Positions 16,249-23,851 of a DNA stretch of 64,000 nt are shown piece after piece (position 1 is the first letter of the stretch; each line of letters starts with the position of its first letter). The DNA lies in the NCBI RefSeq assembly GCF_000744605.1, contig NZ_JQMG01000001.1, forward strand, positions 372,001-436,000. The letters are read 5' to 3'. The position numbers were made by a program, and so were the translations under genes. This DNA is from Methylotenera sp. L2L1. Its GTDB lineage: Bacteria > Pseudomonadota > Gammaproteobacteria > Burkholderiales > Methylophilaceae. The notes under the pieces are model-generated. The model searched no databases. It was not told the origin of the DNA and saw only the letters and a list, made by a program, of their open reading frames with translations.

Positions 16249-17550
16249 CTAAGGCTTGCGATGGTGAGTAACGACATCACCAAGAATACGTTCAATTTCT
16301 GCCACTGCCTGATGTGCCTCTAGCAGCGCCTGTATATATTGTGACTTAGCTTGAACTAAGGTTCTTTGAGCATCTAACACATCCAGAAAGTCAAACTTAC
16401 CCGCCGAAAACCCCTTATTGGCGGCATAAAAAGCACTTTCAGCACCGGGCAGTATTTCTGCTCTTAGTGTTTCTGCTGCCCCACGCGCTGCATTTAGCCT
16501 TTCGTATTGCCCTGCTAAATGAACACCCATTCTATTTTTGAGCGCCACCAGCTCATCTTCCGCTTTGTAGGTGCGGCTAATGGCCTCTTCCAGCCGGCCT
16601 TGGTTTCTGTCAAAAATTGGAATTGGTATCGACAACCCTAACAATGCTTGATTAAGTCCAAGCTCTTGATTATTAACCACACCTGCACTCACCGTAATAT
16701 TAGGGGTAGATTTACTGCGCTCCACTTTAGTAAATGCTTCCCGCATGCTGATTTCTATTTTTCCCAACTTCACTGCTGGTGCATTATCTAAACCTGCCGA
16801 TAACTCATGCAACGCAGAAACCTCAGGGATGGCGGTAATATCTCCATCGGCATATTCAAAAACCGGAGTCGAGCTACCCCACAGGCCAGACAAAAGTTTA
16901 CGGCTAGCGCTGAGTTGTGTTTTTGCTTGGTTAAGCTCGACCTTGGCAGCCGACTCTGCAATTTTGGATTTAGTTTCTTCTACAGGTGAGCTCTTGCCAG
17001 CTTTTACACGCTTACTTGCAGCATCTAGCGCAAAGTTAGCAAGCTCTAAAGAGGTTTTTGCTAAACTCACACGCTCTTGAGCAGCAAGCACCCCATAAAA
17101 TGCGGCAATCACATTGGCGTGGATTTCAGACTTTTTGTTTTCCAGCTCAACTTCGGCTTTGTTGTATAAAGTCTCTGCTGCCGCCATCCGAGCATCACGC
17201 TTATTACCAAGCTCAAACTCTTGGTTAATTTGAAGCGTTGTTTCCCTAGTTGCATTTCTAGTATCTTTCATAAAAGTAGATACAGAGGGATTAGGGCGAA
17301 GTGTCGCCTGCGTCTTTACGCCACTTACGGATTCTTGTTCACGCATAGCAACAGCGATGTCAGGGTTCGCTTTTAATGCCAGATTCAACGCATCGTGAAG
17401 GCTCAATCGAGCCGATGGTTCTACAAGTTCGGCCGCACTGGTCGCCGTGATAGACGCCATGGACAACAAGAATGAGATCAGTAAATGCTGAATACTTTTT
17501 TGGAAGTACTCAAATTTAAAGTACTCAAAATAGATAAATGGGAATTGCAT
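16249..17550 (-). CDS. czcC: CzcC-type outer-membrane efflux channel
   Basis: A TolC-family outer-membrane factor of 433 residues with two repeated OEP halves rich in long helices (SLHDALNLALKANPDIAVAMREQE in the first; the second centres on the Ala/Glu-rich RLNAARGAAETLRAEILPG). An N-terminal signal peptide is preceded by a short extension with three aromatic-rich copies of FEYFKFEYF-like sequence, so the true start may be the later Met at LLSMASITATS. It forms the exit duct of the CzcCBA complex. It is second in the operon, 69 bp after the CzcI-like gene. Confidence 0.9.
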   Translation of the reverse strand: MQFPFIYFEYFKFEYFQKSIQHLLISFLLSMASITATSAAELVEPSARLSLHDALNLALKANPDIAVAMREQESVSGVKTQATLRPNPSVSTFMKDTRNATRETTLQINQEFELGNKRDARMAAAETLYNKAEVELENKKSEIHANVIAAFYGVLAAQERVSLAKTSLELANFALDAASKRVKAGKSSPVEETKSKIAESAAKVELNQAKTQLSASRKLLSGLWGSSTPVFEYADGDITAIPEVSALHELSAGLDNAPAVKLGKIEISMREAFTKVERSKSTPNITVSAGVVNNQELGLNQALLGLSIPIPIFDRNQGRLEEAISRTYKAEDELVALKNRMGVHLAGQYERLNAARGAAETLRAEILPGAESAFYAANKGFSAGKFDFLDVLDAQRTLVQAKSQYIQALLEAHQAVAEIERILGDVVTHHRKP

Positions 17551-17619
17551 AAAGCGCTCCTAATTTCAAATAGCACCTTGAGCATGGCAAGACCATACCC
17601 AAGGTAATCAACAATGAAA

Positions 17620-18024
17620 TTAGAACTGCGGTGGTGCCCGAACGGACTGAGGTTGCCGCTTAAGTAGCTTAGTGTGCGTGAGCGTGAATTGCGGAAAGCG
17701 CGCTGTGACAGATTTAAATAAAATAGTCAGACATATAAAAAACAGAAAGAATGACACTGAGCTTGTGAATATTGCCATATCAACATCATGTTTAATGCCA
17801 GGATCAACCGATATCGTATGCTTAGCGTGAGGAGCACCCGAATGTGCTATTACGCTATCATCATGCGCGCTTAAAAGCTCTTCATGTTCAAGACCAACAT
17901 GAATACCATCGTGCTGACTTTCATTGATATCAAAATGGGCATGAATAAACGGTTGCAATGCTTGCAGAAACGCAAAGCAAATCGCAATCAATAACATAAG
18001 CCATTTTGTCTTATTCAAATACAT
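17620..18024 (-). CDS. His-rich CzcI/DUF2946-like protein
   Basis: A 134-residue protein with an N-terminal hydrophobic segment (LMLLIAICFAFLQALQPFIHA), a His/Asp/Glu-rich periplasmic part (residues ~28-80, about ten His), a second membrane segment (~88-108, SSVSFFLFFICLTILF) and a basic tail ending RAPPQF, an ending seen in DUF2946/CzcI-type proteins. It is first in the RND operon, the position of CzcI in czc clusters. The role is probably accessory or regulatory metal binding in the periplasm; the sequence match is loose. Confidence 0.6.
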   Translation of the reverse strand: MYLNKTKWLMLLIAICFAFLQALQPFIHAHFDINESQHDGIHVGLEHEELLSAHDDSVIAHSGAPHAKHTISVDPGIKHDVDMAIFTSSVSFFLFFICLTILFKSVTARFPQFTLTHTKLLKRQPQSVRAPPQF

Positions 18025-18092
18025 ACGGCTAATCTATCAGAGTTCATTTTATATTACAAACAAATATAAAAATGCTATGGTTATAAAAAAAC

Positions 18093-18099
18093 GTTAGAT
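18093..18099 (+). other. Integron-type core site GTTAGAT (cassette boundary 1)
   Basis: AAACGTTAGAT, identical to the common 3' end of attC sites (core GTTRRRY), stands 10 bp upstream of the GNAT start. The rest of an attC or attI site is not recognisable to its left, so this may be the left junction of the cassette pair. Confidence 0.4.
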
Positions 18100-18108
18100 C
18101 ATATTCAG

Positions 18109-18588
18109 ATGACTGCAAAAATATCCATCCAAAAAGCAACTGCCGATGATTCCCATGAAGTAGCCGTAATGGTTGGTGAGTTGCTGAGTGAAATTATCAA
18201 CGCTATAGGTGTTCAAGCATTTAACTTTGATTTAGATGAAACAACGAATAGGCTCAAAGATTTTCTTCATCGAGAAAAATATTTCGTATTTGTCGCCCGT
18301 AAAAGTGATGGAAATGCAGTTGGGTTCGTGGCGTTATATGAAAGCTATGCTCTTTACGCTGAAGGTTCTTTTGGCACCATACCAGAGCTCTATGTTCGTC
18401 CTGAATTTCGCTCAAACCGTGTAGGGCTCCGTCTGGTATCACAAGCAAAGTCTTTCGGCGCATCGCGAGGCTGGAAACGTCTAGAAGTCACTACGCCGCC
18501 AATGCCACAATTCGATAAAACATTGGCATTTTATGAGCGTGAAGGTTTTGCTATTGCAGGTGGTCACAAGTTAAAGGTAGTTCTATGA
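18109..18588 (+). CDS. GNAT-family N-acetyltransferase (cassette gene)
   Basis: A 159-residue acetyl-CoA-dependent acetyltransferase covering one GNAT domain. Motif A is ELYVRPEFRSNRVGLRLV (residues ~88-105, with the Arg/Gly acetyl-CoA pyrophosphate loop) and motif B is LAFYEREGF. The substrate is unknown; cassette-borne GNAT proteins may act on aminoglycosides, other small molecules or protein toxins, but no subgroup marker is seen here. It has no clear ribosome-binding site and is enclosed by an integron core-like site upstream and an attC-like site starting 8 bp after its stop, the normal build of a gene cassette. Confidence 0.88.
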   Translation: MTAKISIQKATADDSHEVAVMVGELLSEIINAIGVQAFNFDLDETTNRLKDFLHREKYFVFVARKSDGNAVGFVALYESYALYAEGSFGTIPELYVRPEFRSNRVGLRLVSQAKSFGASRGWKRLEVTTPPMPQFDKTLAFYEREGFAIAGGHKLKVVL

Positions 18589-18595
18589 ACGACCA

Positions 18596-18650
18596 GCATA
18601 ACCCATCATTCAAGCGAGGCGCCTGGCACCCCTTAATTCAAACGATATGC
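18596..18650 (+). repeat. attC-like recombination site 1
   Basis: 55 bp from R''-like GCATAAC (18596-18602) to R'-like GATATGC (18644-18650), which pair with one mismatch. Between them stand TTCAAGCGAGG and CCCCTTAATTCAAAC, matching typical attC inner arms (TCAAGC... and ...TTAACTCAAACG). The R' core deviates from GTTRRRY at one base (GAT for GTT), so recombination activity may be reduced. Confidence 0.6.
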
Positions 18651-18667
18651 ATATCAAGGAATAAACG

Positions 18668-19126
18668 TTGAATTTTGATGAATTGTCCTTTGAAGAACTT
18701 GATCAACATGCAATGGAACGCCTTGTCTTCGATGATGAGGAGATTTCACCAATCCTCAAAGGTCATATATTCATTGAAAAAGTACTTGAAGTGCTAATTT
18801 CAAAAAACCTTTCCACTCCAGAAGCTTTCTTCAAACGCACACGGTCATTTGAACTAAAAACTGACTTAGCCTTAGCAATGGGTCTTATTGACGAAAAACA
18901 CTACTCAGCTTTCAAAGCAATTAACAAAATAAGAAATAACTACGCCCACAAACATAACTATAAAGTTTCCATTGAGGATTTAAGTGGGTTTAAGTTCGAA
19001 TGGGTTGAAATCCAAAACAAGGCATTTGAGGCAGCATGCACTAAAGGAGCTGGTGAGGCAGCTAGAATCTCAACCATATTCTTGTGCTGGAAAGCAATTC
19101 ACCTCATAAGTGAGCAAAATGCATAA
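18668..19126 (+). CDS. HEPN/MltR-like small protein (cassette gene)
   Basis: A 152-residue soluble helical protein. KTDLALAMGLIDEKHYSAFKAINKIRNNYAHK (residues ~64-95, shown here in outline) carries Arg89-x4-His94, the RX4-6H motif of HEPN domains, in the context typical of MltR/DUF4145-type proteins. HEPN proteins include RNases of toxin-antitoxin and defence systems, but many such proteins are not nucleases. Start: an in-frame TAA at 18662-18664 and AAGGA at 18656-18660 fix TTG 18668 as the start. The stop codon lies inside the R'' box of the next attC-like site, a common cassette arrangement. No antitoxin-like partner is adjacent. Confidence 0.75.
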   Translation: MNFDELSFEELDQHAMERLVFDDEEISPILKGHIFIEKVLEVLISKNLSTPEAFFKRTRSFELKTDLALAMGLIDEKHYSAFKAINKIRNNYAHKHNYKVSIEDLSGFKFEWVEIQNKAFEAACTKGAGEAARISTIFLCWKAIHLISEQNA

Positions 19127-19230
19127 CCCATCCATCAAGCGGGACTGGCGAAAGCGTTCTTCGATGATACAATTTTTAATAACGAGGGTTGAGGCACCGA
19201 TGTCGCAAGCCCCTTATGTCAAACTATAGC
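19121..19230 (+). repeat. attC-like recombination site 2
   Basis: Starts with GCATAAC (19121-19127), identical to site 1, followed by CCATCCATCAAGCGGGACTG, which closely follows the known attC pattern TCAAGSGGGACTGGC, and ends with GCCCCTTATGTCAAAC before CTATAGC (19224-19230) in place of a normal R' core. About 110 bp, within the known attC size range. The 3' core is clearly decayed. Confidence 0.6.
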
Positions 19231-19345
19231 CGACAAGCTAACAAGTTAAAAAAAGAAGACTAGGTTTATAATGGTGACGATGGTCTTATATTTCCTTCAA
19301 ATGCGCCGAATGAACTTAAAGAGATAAAATAGCCTCTACATCTCC

Positions 19346-19747
19346 ATGACTAGAATGAAATTACTTGTCTCTTTTGTATTAATCATGCTGCTGCCACTGC
19401 AAAGTCTGGCGGCTGGGTATCAGCTTGCGTGCTTTATGCAACAACATGTAGATGCAGGCAAGAGTGTCACCCCATCATGTCACGACCACATGATGATGCA
19501 GGACTCAGAGATGCAAAGCGCCGAGATGCAAGATGCTGAGCAGCAAAAATCGTCAGAGAAAAAGTCTGATCACGCCTATAAATCTAAATGTATATCGGTA
19601 TGCGCACAAGCCAATATGGCAGCACTGCCTAGCAATGTCAGCCTAAATACTATCGAGTTAGTGTTTAATGATTACCCGCCATTAAAAAAGCACTATGTCT
19701 CAATAACGCTACCCGCTTTCCAAAGACCTCCCATCAGCCTCTCATAA
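19346..19747 (+). CDS. CzcI-like periplasmic metal-related protein
   Basis: A 133-residue secreted protein: signal peptide (LLVSFVLIMLLPLQSLAA), then Cys, a Met/His segment (SCHDHMMMQDSEMQSAEMQ) suited to metal binding, a charged linker and KSKCISVCAQANMAAL with two close Cys, ending RPPISLS. The layout (signal peptide, His/Met cluster, Cys pair, RPP tail) agrees with CzcI-like and related small proteins of metal-resistance clusters. First gene of a plus-strand group with an outer-membrane-like protein, an HMA protein and a MerT-like protein. Confidence 0.6.
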   Translation: MTRMKLLVSFVLIMLLPLQSLAAGYQLACFMQQHVDAGKSVTPSCHDHMMMQDSEMQSAEMQDAEQQKSSEKKSDHAYKSKCISVCAQANMAALPSNVSLNTIELVFNDYPPLKKHYVSITLPAFQRPPISLS

Positions 19748-19796
19748 ATTTAAAGGCCATTCGGCCATCTTTTAAATTTAGAAAAAGAGGAATTCT

Positions 19797-20468
19797 ATGT
19801 ATATCTTTTTACAGAAAAGGTTAATCCTGTTCGGATTAATGCTTTTCATTAACCCATCAGCATACGCTGCGCCTCTGGGTTACCAAGGCTCAGTGATGAC
19901 CATGCTTGATTATAGTCAGAATTGGCGTGAAGCGTCTTTTAACTACGCCGTTACCAACCGCGATGCTTTTGGTTTGACTCACTTAGAAATAAGAAGTGAT
20001 GACCACCAGAAAAAACGAACCATAGATGAATTTACCTACACAAAACTTTTGTCTAGGTGGAACCAACCTAGCTCACAAAGTAATTTGTGGCTATTTCTGG
20101 GAGTCGGCTCTTTACGTGGTGAAGACAAGTTAGGGCTGATGAAAGATAGTTTCGACAAAGTCCTAGTTAACCCAGGGATGCAGTTTGACTATGAAACCAC
20201 ACGCGTCTATTTTGCGGCGACACATAAGCTATATCGGGCTACAGACATTAATCATGACTTTAGTTCAGTGCGAGCGGGCTTTTCATTTTACGAAACAGAC
20301 TATGAAAAGACTCAGCCATGGTTCATTGTGGAAGCTCGCTATACCAACCACTTATCTGACAAAGTAGAAATTACGCCCATGCTCAGATTAATCAATAAAA
20401 GCTTTTTTGTTGAGGGTGGCATCAATAATGACGCGCAACCTCGCCTCAATTTTATGTACACATTTTAA
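19797..20468 (+). CDS. Putative outer-membrane beta-barrel protein
   Basis: A 223-residue protein with a signal peptide (FGLMLFINPSAYA, cleavage near AYA-AP) and a mature part made of alternating-hydrophobicity strands, ending in Phe (RLNFMYTF), the usual outer-membrane sorting signal. About eight to ten strands are possible. No named family is recognised. The strong ribosome-binding context (AAAGAGGAATTCT) supports ATG 19797. It lies 49 bp after the CzcI-like gene and 25 bp before the HMA gene, so it is likely part of the same metal-related transcript and could be a small porin for metal ions. Confidence 0.65.
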   Translation: MYIFLQKRLILFGLMLFINPSAYAAPLGYQGSVMTMLDYSQNWREASFNYAVTNRDAFGLTHLEIRSDDHQKKRTIDEFTYTKLLSRWNQPSSQSNLWLFLGVGSLRGEDKLGLMKDSFDKVLVNPGMQFDYETTRVYFAATHKLYRATDINHDFSSVRAGFSFYETDYEKTQPWFIVEARYTNHLSDKVEITPMLRLINKSFFVEGGINNDAQPRLNFMYTF

Positions 20469-20493
20469 AGACATTTCTTAAGGAAAATCAATC

Positions 20494-20820
20494 ATGAAAA
20501 AATTAATTACAATTTTATTTTTAGCACTATCAATCAACAGCGTAAGCGCTTTCGCCACGCCTACATTAAAAGTATCAGTCAATGGCATGGTGTGTGCATT
20601 TTGCGCACAAGGTATTGAGAAAAAGGTGAAAGCCTTAGCCGAAACCAAAGAGGTATACGTCAACTTAAAAGCACATTTAGTGGCGATTGAATTAAAAGAG
20701 GGGCAAAAGCTCTCAAACGAGACAATCACAAAAATCATAAAGGATGCAGGCTATGACGTGACAAATATAGAAGAAAGTGAGCACCCACTAGCGCACATCA
20801 AAGCAGGGATGGATAAATAA
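20494..20820 (+). CDS. Periplasmic HMA-domain metal-binding protein (MerP-like)
   Basis: A 108-residue protein with a signal peptide (ITILFLALSINSVSAFA) followed by one heavy-metal-associated domain. VNGMVCAFCAQGIEKKVKAL gives the GMxCxxC metal site at Cys34 and Cys37. It would capture a soft metal ion in the periplasm and pass it to a membrane partner, here the MerT-like protein whose ATG overlaps its stop codon by one base (TAATG). A strong ribosome-binding site (TAAGGAAAA) precedes it. Confidence 0.88.
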   Translation: MKKLITILFLALSINSVSAFATPTLKVSVNGMVCAFCAQGIEKKVKALAETKEVYVNLKAHLVAIELKEGQKLSNETITKIIKDAGYDVTNIEESEHPLAHIKAGMDK

Positions 20821-21218
20821 TGGGCGCTCACCAACTACACCCTCAACTCAAAAAAACAAAACATCTGTCACTACTCACACTATTTGCATCTGGTGGCACG
20901 TTGATTTGCTGTGCTTTGCCTGCACTGTTAGTAGGTCTTGGCGCAGGTGCGGTGATGGCTTCTATCGTGAGTAATGTGCCACAGATGGTTTGGTTTTCTG
21001 AGCATAAACTTGAGGTGTTTTTGTTTGCTGGTTTAATGCTGCTGATTTCTGGTGTCATGCAATGGCGGGCAAGGTCGTTACCATGCCCAAGTGACATCAC
21101 ATTAGCAGCATTATGCTTAAAAACCCGTAAAAATGCTTTTAGGATTTATTTGTTCTCACTCACGATATACTTGATAGGTGGATTCTTTGCATTTTTAGCA
21201 CCTAGTCTATTTATTTAA
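20820..21218 (+). CDS. MerT-like small membrane transporter
   Basis: A 132-residue inner-membrane protein with three or four hydrophobic helices. Helix 1 holds a vicinal Cys pair (GGTLICCALPALLVGLGAGA), the mark of mercuric transport protein MerT, which receives metal from MerP. No MerA or MerR gene is in the window, so mercury resistance is not implied; with the HMA protein it more likely forms a transport pair for another soft metal. Its start overlaps the stop of the HMA gene, indicating translational coupling. Confidence 0.72.
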   Translation: MGAHQLHPQLKKTKHLSLLTLFASGGTLICCALPALLVGLGAGAVMASIVSNVPQMVWFSEHKLEVFLFAGLMLLISGVMQWRARSLPCPSDITLAALCLKTRKNAFRIYLFSLTIYLIGGFFAFLAPSLFI

Positions 21219-21224
21219 TCTATT

Positions 21225-21276
21225 AAGCAATCAGCGGTGGGTAAACCCGTAAGGCTACGCACCGCTGACATTGCTT
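21225..21276 (+). terminator. Long stem-loop ending the HMA/MerT-like operon
   Basis: AAGCAA-TCAGCGGTG pairs with CACCGCTGA-CA-TTGCTT around a ~20-nt loop. It starts 7 bp after the MerT-like stop and sits before the convergent dehydrogenase gene, so it can serve both strands. Confidence 0.55.
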
Positions 21277-21309
21277 ATATCACTAGAAACATGCTTCTGA
21301 TACCTCCAG

Positions 21310-22347
21310 CTAGTTCCAGCCACTTAATACAATTTTGCCGATGACTGCACCAGCCTCAATACGCGCATGCGCCTGACGCAGATTGGCCGCATTAATTGGT
21401 GATAGCGTTTCATTGAGCGTAGTTCTTATCTGCCCGTCATCCACCAACTTGGCAATGCGCTCCAGAATGTGATGCTGCTCTATCATGTCTGCCGTCTGAT
21501 ACATAGAACGTGTATACATCAGCTCCCACACAAAGGTGGCACTTTTATTTTTGAGCAGATTTAGCGCAACCGGCTTCTCTGTTTCCACAATAGCGCATAT
21601 ACGCCCTTGTGGCTTAATCAGCTCAGCCATCACCGGGAAGTAGGTGTCAGTGTCATTACAGCAGAAAATATAATCTGTCTGCGCAATATCAATGTCTGCC
21701 ATTTGCTTTACTAGGTCTTGCCTATGGTCAATCACATGATGCGCCCCTAAATCACGTACCCATTGGCTAGTTTCTGGTCTAGACGCCGTTGCCACCACGG
21801 TCAACCCAGTCAGTTTACTGGCAAGCTGTATTGCAATAGAACCTACACCACCCGCACCACCAATAATCAGTAGACTTCTTCCATGATTAGACATAGATTG
21901 TTTAGACACTGACTGTAATAAAATTTCTAATCTTTCAAACAAAGCCTCCCAAGCGGTGACTGACGTTAAGGGCAATGCCGCCGCTTGCTCAAAGCTTAAA
22001 CTTTCAGGCATATGGCCAACAATACGCTCATCAATCAACTGATATTCAGCATTAGACCCAGCGCGCGTAATATCACCGGCATAAAACACTTTGTCGCCAA
22101 GCTTAAACAAGGTGCAATCCGGCCCAGTTTTCACCACTTCACCCGCAGCATCCCAACCTAACACTTTTGGCTGCGGCTCAATTTTATCTTTAGGCTTGCG
22201 CACCTTGGTATCCACTGGATTTACGGCAACTGCCCGCACGCGCACTAGCAAATCTTTTCCGCTCACTTCAGGAATAGGCAGTTCATAATCCAATAATGAC
22301 TCAGGATGATCAATACTTAAGTATCGGGTAAGTCCTACGGCTTTCAT
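21310..22347 (-). CDS. Zinc-type alcohol dehydrogenase-like / quinone oxidoreductase family protein
   Basis: A medium-chain dehydrogenase/reductase of 345 residues using NAD(P)H. It has an N-terminal GroES-like domain (AVNPVDTKVRKPK, VLGWDAAGEV) and a Rossmann domain with LLIIGGAGGVGSIAIQLA (nucleotide-binding AxGGVG type, residues ~155-172). The catalytic-zinc Cys/His set of true alcohol dehydrogenases is not evident, matching the zeta-crystallin-like subgroup. Start chosen at ATG 22347 (MKAVGLTRYL), where AAGGAATTGAG gives a ribosome-binding site; the frame is open 20 codons further upstream, but that extension is not family-like. It stands alone. Confidence 0.87.
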   Translation of the reverse strand: MKAVGLTRYLSIDHPESLLDYELPIPEVSGKDLLVRVRAVAVNPVDTKVRKPKDKIEPQPKVLGWDAAGEVVKTGPDCTLFKLGDKVFYAGDITRAGSNAEYQLIDERIVGHMPESLSFEQAAALPLTSVTAWEALFERLEILLQSVSKQSMSNHGRSLLIIGGAGGVGSIAIQLASKLTGLTVVATASRPETSQWVRDLGAHHVIDHRQDLVKQMADIDIAQTDYIFCCNDTDTYFPVMAELIKPQGRICAIVETEKPVALNLLKNKSATFVWELMYTRSMYQTADMIEQHHILERIAKLVDDGQIRTTLNETLSPINAANLRQAHARIEAGAVIGKIVLSGWN

Positions 22348-22557
22348 CTCAATTCCTTTCACTAAACAAACAATGGCAGACACAATACTGGCAATATTTT
22401 CACTCACTAAACAGAAGCCTCATGCAGTTGGCAACTGATTTCAATCAACACATGACAACATGACGCTCACTTGCAACCTTCTACAACTTAGTCATTACGT
22501 ACGCAATATAGTAGAATCGTGCATCTAAAAAATAGGTATCCGTAACCATACATACTC

Positions 22558-23766
22558 ATGTTCATGTTCAAATTAGATTACTCCAATAAAAAACGACCTC
22601 GCCATTATCGCTTTATATTAGCGGTACTCCTATTCACGCTAGCACTTATTCTGCGCTTCACACTATTGCCTCAAAGCGGTGGGGGGCCATTTGTCACGTT
22701 TTATCCAGCAATCATACTGAGCTTTTATTTCTGTGGTGCCTATCTCGGCTTATCTGTCGCCTTAGCTTCTGGGCTAGCGGGGGCATATTACTTTATCCCC
22801 CCTTACAATCAGTTTTCTATAAACGCTAGCACATCTTCTTCAATCATATTTTTCACGATTACCTCAAGCCTTATCGGCTTCTTCATTTCCAGACTACACA
22901 GACACATTGAGCAAATCAGTATCATCTTGGATAACGAAATGATAGGCAGCATGATGCTAAAAGACAGAAAAATTATATGGTGTAATAAAGCAATGCGTAG
23001 GATTCTTGGCTACTCGCGATCACGCCTTGTCGGCTCTTCAACCAAGATGCTGTTTGCCGATGAGGCTGTATTTAATATGGTGGGGCGCGAAGCATATCCG
23101 TTAAAAGTGGGTAAGCCATACCGTACACAATTTCAAATGATAAAAGCAGATGGCACTAAGATTTGGGTTGATATCAGCGGCGCCGCCATCTCGTATGACA
23201 AAAACTTATCGCTTTGGTTACTGAACGACATTTCAAAACAAAAAGTGCTAGAAGATGAGCTAAAACACAAGGTTAATCATGACTTTTTAACTGGATTAGA
23301 CAGTAGAGACTGGTTTATGAGCCAAGCGCTGACAGAGTTAAATCGTGCCACCCGCTCTAATAGCCCGCTATCTCTACTCATGCTAGATATCGATTTCTTT
23401 AAAAAAGTGAACGACACCTATGGGCATCAAGTGGGTGATATTGTGCTGAAAAGTGTTGCCAACATCGCTAAAAGCACCCTACGTGATTTTGATATATGTG
23501 GGCGACTTGGCGGAGAGGAGTTTGCGGTTTTACTGCCGGAGGCAAATCAAGACCAAGCGCGTGAGGTAGCCGAGCGTTTAAGGCTAGCCATCGCAAATGC
23601 TCAAATCGCACTCCCTACGGGTGGGCTACCAATTCACATCACCATTTCAATAGGTGTATCTTCCGTGATGTCTAAAGAGGACAATATCGATGTGCTGATT
23701 AGCAAAGCTGATAAAGCACTCTATGAGGCTAAAAATAGAGGACGTAATCGAGTCTGTACCTCATAA
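22558..23766 (+). CDS. Membrane diguanylate cyclase: DUF4118-PAS-GGDEF
   Basis: A 402-residue enzyme making cyclic di-GMP from two GTP. Four membrane helices within residues ~16-112 resemble the DUF4118/KdpD-type sensory membrane domain. A PAS domain follows (~118-230, NEMIGSMMLKDRKIIWCNKAMRRILGYS), then GGDEF (~240-400). The active site reads GGEEF, a functional variant, and the inhibitory site RDFD stands five residues before it, so product inhibition is expected. It stands at the head of a c-di-GMP and chemotaxis group, divergent from the dehydrogenase. Confidence 0.93.
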   Translation: MFMFKLDYSNKKRPRHYRFILAVLLFTLALILRFTLLPQSGGGPFVTFYPAIILSFYFCGAYLGLSVALASGLAGAYYFIPPYNQFSINASTSSSIIFFTITSSLIGFFISRLHRHIEQISIILDNEMIGSMMLKDRKIIWCNKAMRRILGYSRSRLVGSSTKMLFADEAVFNMVGREAYPLKVGKPYRTQFQMIKADGTKIWVDISGAAISYDKNLSLWLLNDISKQKVLEDELKHKVNHDFLTGLDSRDWFMSQALTELNRATRSNSPLSLLMLDIDFFKKVNDTYGHQVGDIVLKSVANIAKSTLRDFDICGRLGGEEFAVLLPEANQDQAREVAERLRLAIANAQIALPTGGLPIHITISIGVSSVMSKEDNIDVLISKADKALYEAKNRGRNRVCTS

Positions 23767-23851
23767 CCATTAGGTTAGCCGCTTAAAAAATCATTTAATC
23801 TGAGTAAACAATACGTGCTGACAACAGCATGGATATAACGCCAAACCACGC

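Noticed and set aside
19264-19329. Short open frame after attC-like site 2 (VYNGDDGLIFPSNAPNELK)
   Set aside because: Only 22 codons after an in-frame stop with no start codon; it could be the tail of a lost third cassette gene, but the evidence is too thin.
20494-21218. MerP/MerT-like pair as a mercury-resistance operon
   Set aside because: No MerA, MerR or mer operator is visible, and the neighbours are CzcI-like and barrel genes; only the family resemblance is kept.
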